A model generated the notes under the pieces. The model did not search any database, was not told the origin of the DNA, and worked only from the letters and a program-made list of their open reading frames with translations. Positions 44,901 to 56,900 of a stretch of DNA of 64,000 nucleotides are shown here, piece by piece; within the stretch, counting starts at the first letter, position 1; every line of letters starts with the position of its first letter. The position numbers and the translations under genes are program-made. Source of the stretch: Marisa cornuarietis (taxonomy: Eukaryota; Mollusca; Gastropoda; Architaenioglossa; Ampullariidae); NCBI GenBank assembly GCA_004794655.1, contig SMMW01000188.1, positions 124,001 to 188,000 of the forward strand, written 5' to 3'.

Positions 44901-47900
44901 AAAGCCTTCTTCGCCATTCTTCACCGTTTTTTGCCGTTCTTCACCGTTCTTTGCCTTTCTTTTTTGTTCTTAGCCGTTTCTTCTTCGTTCTTCGGTCCAT
45001 GTCATTCTTCACTTTTCTTTGCAGTTCTGCGTTCTTAGCCGTTCTTCAACGTTATCGTCATCTTCAGCGTTCTTAGCCATTCTTATTCGTTCTTCACCGT
45101 TGTTAAGCGTTCTTCACCGTTCTTAGCCGTTCTTCACCGTTCTTCGCCGTTATTATGCGTTCTAAGAAGTTCTAAGCCATTCTTAGCTGTTCTTAAGCGT
45201 TCTTAGCCGTTCTTCTGCATTCTAAGAAGTTCTAAGCCGTTCTTAGACGTTCTTAAGCGTTCTTAGCCATTCTTCTGCGTTCTAAAAAGTTCTAAGCCGT
45301 TCTTAGCCATTCTTCACCGTTCTTCACTGTTCTTAAGCGTTCTTAGCCGTTCTTTACTGTTCTTCACCATTCTTAGCCATTCTTAGCCGTTCTTCACCGT
45401 TCTTCGCCGTTATTATGCGTTCTAAGAAGTTCTAAGCCATTCTTAGCTGTTCTTAAGCGTTCTTAGCCGTTCTTCTGCATTCTAAGAAGTTCTAAGCCGT
45501 TCTTAGCCGTTCTTAAGCGTTCTTAGCCATTCTTCTGCGTTCTAAAAAGTTCTAAGCCGTTCTTAGCCGTTCTTCACTGTTCTTAAGCGTTCTTAGCCGT
45601 TCTTTACTGTTCTTCACCGTTCTTAGCCATTCTTAAGCCATTCTTAGCCGTTCTTAAGCCGTTCTTTGCTGTTCTTAGCCGTTTTTCACCGTTCTTCGCC
45701 GTTATTAGCCGTTCTTTGCCATTCTTCAGCATTCTTCGCTTTTCTTCTGCATTCTTCACTTTTCTTCTGCATTCTTAAGCCGTTCTTTACCGTTCTTAAG
45801 CCGTTCTTTGCCGTTCGTAGCCGTTTTTCACCGTTCTTCGCCGTTTTTTAGCGTTCTTAGCCGTTCTTCAGCGTTCTTCAGCTGTTATTAGCCGTTCTTC
45901 GCCGTTCTTCAGGGTTCTTAAGCCGTTCTCCGCCGTTTTTTAGCGTTCTTAGCCGTTCTTCACCGTTTTTAAGCGTTCTTAGCCGTTTTTCGCCGTTTTT
46001 TAGCGTTCTTACCCGTTCTTCATCGTTCTCCGCCGTTTTTTTAGCGTTCTTAGCCGTTCTTCACCGTTCTTAAGCCGTTCTTAGATGTTCTTAACCGTTC
46101 TTCACCGTTCTCTGCCGTTCTTAAGCCGTTCTTAGCAGTTCTTTACCGTTCTTAAGCCGTTCTTTGCCGTTTGTAGCCGTTTTTCAAGGTTCTTCGTCGT
46201 TCTTCAGCGTTCTTAGGCGTTCTTAGTTTTTCTTCCTCGTTCTTAAGCGTTCTTAGCCATTCTTCACCGTTCTTTTCCATTCTTCAGCGTTCTTAAGCCG
46301 TTCTTAGCCATTCCTCGCCGTTCTTCTGCGTTCCTAAGCCGTTCTTCTCCGTTTTTAGCGTTCTTAGCCGTTCTTCACCGATCTTAAGCCGTTCTCATCT
46401 ATTCTTCGCAGTTCTTCGCCGTTCTTTAGCGTCTTAAGCTGTTCTTTGCATTTCTTCAGCGTGTTAAGCCGTTCTTAGACGTTCGTAGCCGTTTTTCACC
46501 ATTCTTAAGCCGTTCTTAGCCGTTCTTCAGCGTTCTTAGCCGTTTTTCACCGTTCTTAAACCGTTCTTAGCCGTTCTTCAGCGTTCTTAAGCTGTTCTTA
46601 GCCATTCTTCGCCGTTCTTCAGCGTCTTAAGCTGTTCATAGCCATTCTTAGCCGTTTTATACCGTTCTTTGCCGTTCTTAGCCGTTTTTCACCGCTCTTA
46701 AACCGTTCCTAGCCGTTCTTCACCGTTCTTAGCCGTTCTTCGCCGTTCTTGAGCGTCTTAAGCTGTTCTTAGCCGTTCTTCACCGTTCTTAAGCTGTTCT
46801 AAGCCGTTCTTCGCCGTTCTTCACCGTCTTAAGCCGATCTTAGCCGTTCTTAGCCGTTTTTTACCAATCTTTGTCGTTCTTCAGCGTTCTTAGCCGTTCT
46901 TAGCCGTTCTTCGCCATTCTTTAGCGTCTTAAGCCGTTCTTAGCCATTCTTAGACGTTTTTCACCGGACTTCAGCGTTGTAAGCCGTTCTTAGCCGTTCT
47001 TAGCCGTTTTTACCGTTCTTTAGCGTTCTTTTGCATTCTTAGCCGTTCTTCAGCGTTTTTAGCCGTTCTTCACCATTCTTAAGCCGTTCTTTGCCGTTCT
47101 TTGCCTTTCTTCAGCGTCTTAAGCCGTTCTTAGCCGTTTGTAGCCGTTTTTTACCGTTCTTAAGCCGTTCTTAGTCGTTTTTCACCGGTCTTAAGCCATT
47201 CTTAGCCGTTCTTTAGCGTTCTAAAGCCGTTCATAGCCATTCTTAGCCGTTTTTCACCGTTCTTCGCCGTTGTTCAGTGTCTTAAGCGTTCTTAGCCGTT
47301 CTTCAGCGTTCTTAGCCGTTCTTCACCATTCTTAAGCCGTTGTTTCCCGTTCTTTGCCTTTCTTCAGCGTCTTAAGCCGTTCTTAGCCGTTTGTAGCCGT
47401 TTTTTACCGTTCTTAAACCGTTCTTAGTCGTTTTTCACCGTTCTTAAGCCATTCTTAGCTGTTCTTTAGCGTTCTAAAGCCGTTCATAGCCATTCTTAGC
47501 CGTTTTTCAACGTTCTTCGCCGTTGTTCAGTGTCTTAAGCGTTCTTAGCCGTTCTTCAGCGTTCTTAGCCGTTCTTCACCATTCTTAAGCCGTTGTTTGC
47601 CGTTCTTTGCCTTTCTTCAGCGTCTTAAGCCGTTCTTAGCCGTTTGTAGCCGTTTTTTACCGTTCTTAAGCCGTTCTTAGTCGTTTTTCACCGTTCTTAA
47701 GCCATTCTTAGCTGTTCTTTAGCGTTTTAAGCCGTTCTTAGCGTTCTTGACCGTTCTTAAGCCGTTGTTAGACGTTCTTAAGCGTCTTAAGCCGTTCTTA
47801 ACCGTTCTTTGCCATTTTCACCGTTCTTTAGCCGTTCTTGGCTGTTTTGAGCATTTCTTCACCGTTCTTAAGCCGTTCTCAGCCGTTCTTAGCCGTTTTT

Positions 47901-50900
47901 CAACGTTCTTAAGCCGTTCTTCAACGTTCTTAAGCCGTTCTTAGCCGTTCTTCAGCGTCTTAAGCCGTTCTTACCCTTTCTTCAGCGTCTTAAGCCGTTC
48001 TTAGCCATTCTTAGCCGTTCTTACCGTTCTTAAGCCGTTCTTTGCCGTTCTTTCCTGTTCTTCACAGTCCTTAAGCCATTCTTAGCCATTCTTAGCCATT
48101 CTTCACCGTTCTTAAGCCGTTCTTTAGCGTTTTTAGCCGTTCTTGACCAGTCTTAAGCCGTTCTTAAGCCGTTCTTTACTGTTCTTCACCATCCTTAAGC
48201 CGTTCTTAGCCGTTTTTAAGCCGTTCTTAGCCCTTCTTCGCCGTTCTTCAGCGTCTTAAGCCGTTCTTAGCCGTTCTTGACTGTTCTTAAGCCGTTCTTA
48301 GACGTTCTTAAGCGACTTAAGCCGTTCTTAACCGTTCTTCGCCGTTCTTCAGCGTCTTAAGCCGTTCTTAACCGTTCGTAGCCGTTTTTCACCGTTCTTT
48401 AGCCGTTCTTAGCCGTTTTGAGCATTTTTTCACCGTTCTTAGCCGTTCTTAGCCGTTTTTTACCGTCCTTAAGCCGTTCTTAAGCTGTCCTTTGCCGTTC
48501 TTCACCATCCTTAAGCCGTTCTTAGCCGTTTTTCAAAGTTCTCAAGCTGTTCTTAGCCGTTCTTCGCCATTCTCAGCCGTTTTTTTACCGTACCTAAGCC
48601 GTTTTTAGCTGTTCTTTGCCGTTCTTCACCATCCTTAAGCCGTTCTTAGCCGTTCTTAGCCGTTTTTCAAAGTTCTTAAGCTGTTCTTAGCCGTTCTTCG
48701 CCATTCTTAGCCGTTTTTTACCGTTCTTAAGCCGTTTTTAGCTGTTCTTTGCCGTTCTTCACCATCCTTAAGCCGTTCTGAGCCGTTTTTCAAAGTTCTT
48801 AAGCTGTTCTTAGCCGTTCTTCGCCATTCTTAGCCGTTTTTTACCGTTCCTAAGCCGTTTTCAGCTGTTCTTTGCCGTTCTTCACCATCCTTAAGCCGTT
48901 CTTAGCCGTTCTTAGCCGTTTTTCAAAGTTCTTAAGCTGTTCTTAGCCGTTCTTTGCCATTCTTAGCCGTTTTTTACCGTTCTTAAGCCATTCTTAGCTG
49001 TTCTTCACCGTTCTTAAGCCGTTCTTAGCCGTTCTTCACCGTTCTTAGCCGTTTTCTACCGTTTTTAAGCCGTTCTTCACCCTTCTTAAGTTGTTCTTAG
49101 CCGTTTTTCACCGTTCTTAAGCCGTTCTTAGCTGTTCTTCACCGTTCTTAAGCCGTTCTTAGCCGTTCTTCGCCGTTTTTAAGCCGTTTTTAGCCGTTCT
49201 TAAGCCGTTCCTAGCCATTCTTAGCTGTTCTTAAGCCGTTCTTAGCTGTTCTTCACCGTTCTTAAGCCGTTCGTAGCCGTTCTTCACCGTTCTAAGCCGT
49301 GCTTAGCTGTTTTTCACCGTTTTTAAGCCGTCCTACACCGTTCTTAAGCGTTCTTTACCATTCTTAGCTGTTCTTAAGCTGTTCCCAGCCGTTCTTCACC
49401 ATTCTAAGTCGTTCTTAGCCGTTCTTTACCGTTCTTAAGCCGTTCTTAGCCGTTCTTCACCATTCTAAGCCGTTCTTAGCTGTTTTTCACCGTTTTTAAG
49501 CCGTCCTACACCGTTCTTAAGCGTTCTTAACCGTTATTAGCTGTTCCTAAGCCGTTCCCAGCCGTTCTTCACCATTCTAAGCCGTTCTTAGCCGTTCTAA
49601 CCGTTCTTAAGCCGTTCTTAGCCGTTCTTCACCGTTCTTAAGCCGTTTCTTAGCTATTCTTAGCCGTTCTTCGCTGTTCTTCACCGTTCTTAGCCGTCCT
49701 ACAGCGTCTTAAACCGTTCTTAGCCGGTATTAGCCGTTGTAAGCCGTTTTAAGCCGTTCTTCACCGTTCTAAGCCGTTCTTAGCCGTTCTTAATCGTTCT
49801 TAGCCGGTCTTCACCATTCTTAAGGCGTTTTTAGCTGTTCTTAGCCGTTCTTCACCGTTCTTAAGCCGTTCTTAGCATTTCTTCGCCGTCCTTAAGCCGT
49901 TCTTAGCTGTTCTTAAGCCGTTCTTAGCCGTTCTTTAGCGTTCTTAAGCCGTTCTTAGACCTTCTTCGCCGTTCTTCAGCGTCTTAAGCCGTTCTTAGCC
50001 GTTCTTAAGCCGTTCTTAGCCGTTCTTTACCGTTCTAAGTCGCTCTTAGCCGTTTTTCACCGTTGCCTAGCGTCTTAAGCCGTTCTTCACCGTTCTTAAG
50101 CCGTTCTTAGCCGTTCTTCACCGTTCTGTCGCTCAGCCGTTTTTCACCGTTGTCTAGTGTCTTAAGCCGTTCTTCACCGTTCTTAAGCCGTTCTTAGCCA
50201 TTCTTAGCCATTCTTCACCGTTCTTAAGCCGTTCTTAGCCGTTCTTTACCGTTCTTAGCCGTTCTTCACCGTTCTTAATCGTTCTTAGCCGGTCTTCACC
50301 ATTCTTAAGGCGTTTTTAGCTGTTCTTAGCCGTTCTTCACCGTTCTTAAGCCGTTCTTAGCATTTCTTCGCCATCCTTAAGCCGTTCTTAGCTGTTCTTA
50401 AGCCGTTCTTAGCCGTTCTTTAGCGTTCTTAGCCGTCCTGACCGTTCTAAAGCCGTTCTGAGCCGTTCTTAAGCCGTTCTTTGCCGTTTTTCAGCGTCTT
50501 AAGCCGTTCTTGACCGGTTATAATCCGTTCTTAGCCATTCTTAAGCCGTTCTTAACCGTTTTTTACCGTTCTCTAGCGTCTTAAGCCATTCTTCACCGTT
50601 CTTAAGCCGTTCTTTGCCGTTCTTCACCATCCTTAAGCCGTTCTTAGCCGTTTTTTAACCGTTCTTAGCCGTTCTTCGCCGTTCTTTAGCGTTTTAAGCC
50701 GTTCTTAGCGTTCTTGACCGTTCTTAAGCCGTTGTTAGACGTTCTTAAGCGTCTTAAGCCGTTCTTAACCGTTCTTTGCCATTTTCACCGTTCTTTAGCC
50801 GTTCTTGGCTGTTTTGAGCATTTCTTCACCGTTCTTAAGCCGTTCTCAGCCGTTCTTAGCCGTTCTTCAACGTTCTTAAGCCGTTCTTAGCCGTTCTTCA

Positions 50901-53900
50901 GCGTCTTAAGCCGTTCTTACCCTTTCTTCAGCGTCTTAAGCCGTTCTTAGCCATTCTTAGCCGTTCTTACCGTTCTTAAGCCGTTCTTTGCCGTTCTTTC
51001 CTGTTCTTCACAGTCCTTAAGCCATTCTTAGCCATTCTTAGCCATTCTTCACCGTTCTTAAGCCGTTCTTTAGCGTTTTTAGCCGTTCTTGACCAGTCTT
51101 AAGCCGTTCTTAAGCCGTTCTTTACCGTTCTTCACCATCCTTAAGCCGTTCTCAGCCGTTTTTAAGCCGTTCTTAGCCCTTCTTCGCCGTTCTTCAGCGT
51201 CTTAAGCCGTTCTTAGCCGTTCTTGACCGTTCTTAAGCCGTTCTTAGACGTTCTTAAGCGACTTAAGCCGTTCTTAACCGTTCTTCGCCGTTCTTCAGCG
51301 TCTTAAGCCGTTCTTAACCGTTCGTAGCCGTTTTTCACCGTTCTTTAGCCGTTCTTAGCCGTTTTGAGCATTTCTTCACCGTTCTTAGCCGTTCTTAGCC
51401 GTTTTTTACCGTCCTTAAGCCGTTCTTAAGCTGTCCTTTGCCGTTCTTCACCATCCTTAAGCCGTTCTTAGCCGTTTTTCAAAGTTCTCAAGCTGTTCTT
51501 AGCCGTTCTTCGCCATTCTCAGCCGTTTTTTACCGTACCTAAGCCGTTTTTAGCTGTTCTTTGCCGTTCTTCACCATCCTTAAGCCGTTCTTAGCCGTTC
51601 TTAGCCGTTTTTCAAAGTTCTTAAGCTGTTCTTAGCCGTTCTTCGCCATTCTTAGCCGTTTTTTACCGTTCTTAAACGGTTTTTAGCTGTTCTTTGCCGT
51701 TCTTCACCATCCTTAAGCCGTTCTTAGCCGTTCTTAGCCGTTTTTCAAAGTTCTTAAGCTGTTCTTAGCCGTTCTTCGCCATTCTTAGCCGTTTTTTACC
51801 GTTCCTAAGCCGTTTTTAGCTGTTCTTTGCCGTTCTTCACCATCCTTAAGCCGTTCTTAGCCGTTCTTAGCCGTTTTTCAAAGTTCTTAAGCTGTTCTTA
51901 GCCGTTCTTTGCCATTCTTAGCCGTTTTTTACCGTTCTTAAGCCATTCTTAGCTGTTCTTCACCGTTCTTAAGCCGTTCTTAGCCGTTCTTCACCGTTCT
52001 TAGCCGTTTTCTACCGTTTTTAAGCCGTTCTTCACCCTTCTTAAGTTTTTCTTAGCCGTTCTTAGCCGTTTTTCACCGTTCTTAAGCCGTTCTTAGCTGT
52101 TCTTCACCGTTCTTAAGCCGTTCTTAGCCGTTCTTCGCCGTTTTTAAGCCGTTTTTAGCCGTTCTTAAGCCGTTCTTAGCCATTCTTCACTGTTCTTAAG
52201 CCGTTCTTAGCTGTTCTTCACCGTTCTTAAGCCGTTCGTAGCCGTTCTTCACCGTTCTAAGCCGTGCTTAGCTGTTTTTCACCGTTTTTAAGCCGTCCTA
52301 CACCGTTCTTAAGCGTTCTTTACCATTCTTAGCTGTTCTTAAGCTGTTCCCAGCCGTTCTTCACCATTCTAAGTCGTTCTTAGCCGTTCTTTACCGTTCT
52401 TAAGCCGTTCTTAGCCGTTCTTCACCATTCTAAGCCGTTCTTAGCTGTTTTTCACCGTTTTTAAGCCGTCCTACACCGTTCTTAAGCGTTCTTAACCGTT
52501 ATTAGCTGTTCCTAAGCCGTTCCCAGCCGTTCTTCACCATTCTAAGCCGTTCTTAGCCGTTCTAACCGTTCTTAAGCCGTTCTTAGCCGTTCTTCACCGT
52601 TCTTAAGCCGTTTCTTAGCTATTCTTAGCCGTTCTTCGCTGTTCTTCACCGTTCTTAGCCGTCCTACAGCGTCTTAAACCGTTCTTAGCCGGTATTAGCC
52701 GTTGTAAGCCGTTTTAAGCCGTTCTTCACCGTTCTAAGCCGTTCTTAGCCGTTCTTAATCGTTCTTAGCCGGTCTTCACCATTCTTAAGGCGTTTTTAGC
52801 TGTTCTTAGCCGTTCTTCACCGTTCTTAAGCCGTTCTTAGCATTTCTTCGCCGTCCTTAAGCCGTTCTTAGCTGTTCTTAAGCCGTTCTTAGCCGTTCTT
52901 TAGCGTTCTTAAGCCGTTCTTAGACCTTCTTCGCCGTTCTTCAGCGTCTTAAGCCGTTCTTAGCCGTTCTTAGCCGTTCTTAAGCCGTTCTTAGCCGTTC
53001 TTTACCGTTCTGTCGCTCTTAGCCGTTTTTCACCGTTGCCTAGCATCTTCAGCCGTTCTTCACCGTTCTTAAGCCGTTCTTAGCCGTTCTTTACCGTTCT
53101 TAGCCGTTCTTCACCGTTCTTAATCGTTCTTAGCCGGTCTTCACCATTCTTAAGGCGTTTTTAGCTGTTCTTAGCCGTTCTTCACCGTTCTTAAGCCGTT
53201 CTTAGCATTTCTTCGCCGTCCTTAAGCCGTTCTTAGCTGTTCTTAAGCCGTTCTTAGCCGTTCTTTAGCGTTCTTAGCCGTTCTTGACCGTTCTAAAGCC
53301 GTTCTGAGCCGTTCTTAAGCCGTTCTTTGCCGTTTTTCAGCGTCTTAAGCCGTTCTTGACCGGTTATAATCCGTTCTTAGCCATTCTTAAGCCGTTCTTA
53401 GCCATTTTTTACCGTTCTCTAGCGTCTTAAGCCATTCTTCACCGTTCTTAAGCCGTTCTTTGCCGTTCTTCACCATCCTTAAGCCGTTCTTAGCCGTTTT
53501 TTAACCGTTCTTAGCCGTTCTTCGCCGTTCTTTAGCGTTTTAAGCCGTTCTTAGCGTTCTTGACCGTTCTTAAGCCGTTGTTAGACGTTCTTAAGCGTCT
53601 TAAGCCGTTCTTAACCGTTCTTTGCCATTTTCACCGTTCTTTAGCCGTTCTTGGCTGTTTTGAGCATTTCTTCACCGTTCTTAAGCCGTTCTCAGCCGTT
53701 CTTAGCCGTTTTTCAACGTTCTTAAGCCGTTCTTCAACGTTCTTAAGCCGTTCTTAGCCGTTCTTCAGCGTCTTAAGCCGTTCTTACCCTTTCTTCAGCG
53801 TCTTAAGCCGTTCTTAGCCATTCTTAGCCGTTCTTACCGTTCTTAAGCCGTTCTTTGCCGTTCTTTCCTGTTCTTCACAGTCCTTAAGCCATTCTTAGCC

Positions 53901-56900
53901 ATTCTTAGCCATTCTTCACCGTTCTTAAGCCGTTCTTTAGCGTTTTTAGCCGTTCTTGACCAGTCTTAAGCCGTTCTTAAGCCGTTCTTTACCGTTCTTC
54001 ACCATCCTTAAGCCGTTCTTAGCCGTTTTTAAGCCGTTCTTAGCCCTTCTTCGCCGTTCTTCAGCGTCTTAAGCCGTTCTTAGCCGTTCTTGACCGTTCT
54101 TAAGCCGTTCTTAGACGTTCTTAAGCGACTTAAGCCGTTCTTAACCGTTCTTCGCCGTTCTTCAGCGTCTTAAGCCGTTCTTAACCGTTCGTAGCCGTTT
54201 TTCACCGTTCTTTAGCCGTTCTTAGCCGTTTTGAGCATTTCTTCACCGTTCTTAGCCGTTCTTAGCCGTTTTTTACCGTCCTTAAGCCGTGTTTAGCTGT
54301 TCTTTGCCGTTCTTCACCATCCTTAAGCCGTTCTTAGCCGTTCTTAGCCGTTTTTCAAAGTTCTTAAGCTGTTCTTAGCCGTTCTTCGCCATTCTTAGCC
54401 GTTTTTTACCGTTCTTAAGCCGTTTTTAGCTGTTCTTTGCCGTTCTTCACCATCCTTAAGCCGTTCTTAGCCGTTCTTAGCCGTTTTTCAAAGTTCTTAA
54501 GCTGTTCTTAGCCGTTCTTCGCCATTCTTAGCCGTTTTTTACCGTTCTTAAGCCGTTTTTAGCTGTTCTTTGCCGTTCTTCACCATCCTTAAGCCGTTCT
54601 TAGCCGTTTTCAAAGTTCTTAAGTTCTTAGTTCTTATTCTTAGCCGTTCTTCGCCATTCTTAGCCGTTTTTACCGGCCGTTCTTTGCCGTTCTTCACCAT
54701 CCTTAAGCCGTTCTTAGCCGTTCTTAGCCGTTTTTCAAAGTTCTTAAGCTGTTCTTAGCCGATTCTTTGCCATTCTTAGCCGTTTTTTTACCGTTCTTAA
54801 GCCATTCTTAACTGTTCTTCACCGTTCTTAAGCCGTTCTTAGCCGTTCTTCACCGTTCTTAGCCGTTCTAAGCCGTTCTTAAGCCGTTCTTAGCCGTTCT
54901 TTACCGTTCTAAGTCGCTCTTAGCCGTTTTTCACCGTTGCCTAGCATCTTAAGCCGTTCTTCACCGTTCTTAGCCGTTCTTCACCGTTCTGTCGCTCAGC
55001 CGTTTTTCACCGTTGTCTAGTGTCTTAAGCCGTTCTTCACCGTTCTTAAGCCGTTCTTAGCCATTCTTCACCGTTCTTAAGCCGTTCTTAGCCGTTCTTT
55101 ACCGTTCTTAGCCGTTCTTCACCGTTCTTAATCGTTCTTAGCCGGTCTTCACCATTCTTAAGGCGTTTTTAGCTGTTCTTAGCCGTTCTTCACCGTTCTT
55201 AAGCCGTTCTTAGCATTTCTTCGCCGTCCTTAAGCCGTTCTTAGCTGTTCTTAAGCCGTTCTTAGCCGTTCTTTAGCGTTCTTAGCCGTTCTTGACCGTT
55301 CTAAAGCCGTTCTGAGCCGTTCTTAAGCCGTTCTTTGCCGTTTTTCAGCGTCTTAAGCCGTTCTTGACCGGTTATAATCCGTTCTTAGCCATTCTTAAGC
55401 CGTTCTTAGCCATTTTTTACCGTTCTCTAGCGTCTTAAGCCATTCTTCACCGTTCTTAAGCCGTTCTTTGCCGTTCTTCACCATCCTTAAGCCGTTCTTA
55501 GCCGTTTTTTAACCGTTCTTAGCCGTTCTTCGCCGTTCTTTAGCGTTTTAAGCCGTTCTTAGCGTTCTTGACCGTTCTTAAGCCGTTGTTAGACGTTCTT
55601 AAGCGTCTTAAGCCGTTCTTAACCGTTCTTTGCCATTTTCACCGTTCTTTAGCCGTTCTTGGCTGTTTTGAGCATTTCTTCACCGTTCTTAAGCCGTTCT
55701 CAGCCGTTCTTAGCCGTTTTTCAACGTTCTTAAGCCGTTCTTAGCCGTTCTTCAACGTTCTTAAGCCGTTCTTAGCCGTTCTTCAGCGTCTTAAGCCGTT
55801 CTTACCCTTTCTTCAGCGTCTTAAGCCGTTCTTAGCCATTCTTAGCCGTTCTTACCGTTCTTAAGCCGTTCTTTGCCGTTCTTTCCCGTTCTTCACAGTC
55901 CTTAAGCCATTCTTAGCCATTCTTAGCCATTCTTCACCGTTCTTAAGCCGTTCTTTAGCGTTTTTAGCCATTCTTGACCGGTCTTAAGCCGTTCTTAAGC
56001 CGTTCTTTACCGTTCTTCACCATCCTTAAGCCGTTCTTAGCCGTTTTTAAGCCGTTCTTAGCCCTTCTTCGCCGTTCTTCAGCGTCTTAAGCCGTTCTTA
56101 GTCGTTCTTGACCGTTCTTAAGCCGTTCTTAGACGTTCTTAAGCGACTTAAGCCGTTCCTAACCGTTCTTCGCCGTTTTTCAGCGTCTTAAGCTGTTCTA
56201 AACCGTTCTTTAGCCGTTTTTCACCGTTCTTTAGCCGTTCTTAGCCGTTTTGAGCATTTCTTCACCGTTCTTAGCCGTTCTTAGCCGTTTTTTACCGTCC
56301 TTAAGCCGTTCTTAAGCTGTCCTTTGCCGTTCTTCACCATCCTTAAGCCGTTCTTAGCCGTTCTTAGCCGTTTTTCAAAGTTCTCAAGCTGTTCTTAGCC
56401 GTTCTTCGCCATTCTCAGCCGTTTTTTACCGTACCTAAGCCGTTTTTAGCTGTTCTTTGCCGTTCTTCACCATCCTTAAGCCGTTCTTAGCCGTTCTTAG
56501 CCGTTTTTCAAAGTTCTTAAGCTGTTCTTAGCCGTTCTTCGCCATTCTTAGCCGTTTTTTACCGTTCTTAAGCCGTTTTTAGCTGTTCTTTGCCGTTCTT
56601 CACCATCCTTAAGCCGTTCTTAGCCGTTTTTCAAAGTTCTTAAGCTGTTCTTAGCCGTTCTTCGCCATTCTTAGCCGTTTTTTACCGTTCCTAAGCCGTT
56701 TTTAGCTGTTCTTTGCCGTTCTTCACCATCCTTAAGCCGTTCTTAGCCGTTCTTAGCCGTTTTTCAAAGTTCTTAAGCTGTTCTTAGCCGTTCTTTGCCA
56801 TTCTTAGCCGTTTTTTACCGTTCTTAAGCCATTCTTAACTGTTCTTCACCGTTCTAAAGCCGTTCTGAACCGTTCTTAAGCCGTTCTAAGCCGTTTTTCA

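Noticed and set aside
47747..47944. Identical 65-codon frames at 47747 and 53560, and other short frames in the satellite
   Set aside because: They are translations of the CCGTTCTT repeat. Units of 10 and 11 bp shift frame constantly, and the identity reflects the higher-order repeat, not protein selection.
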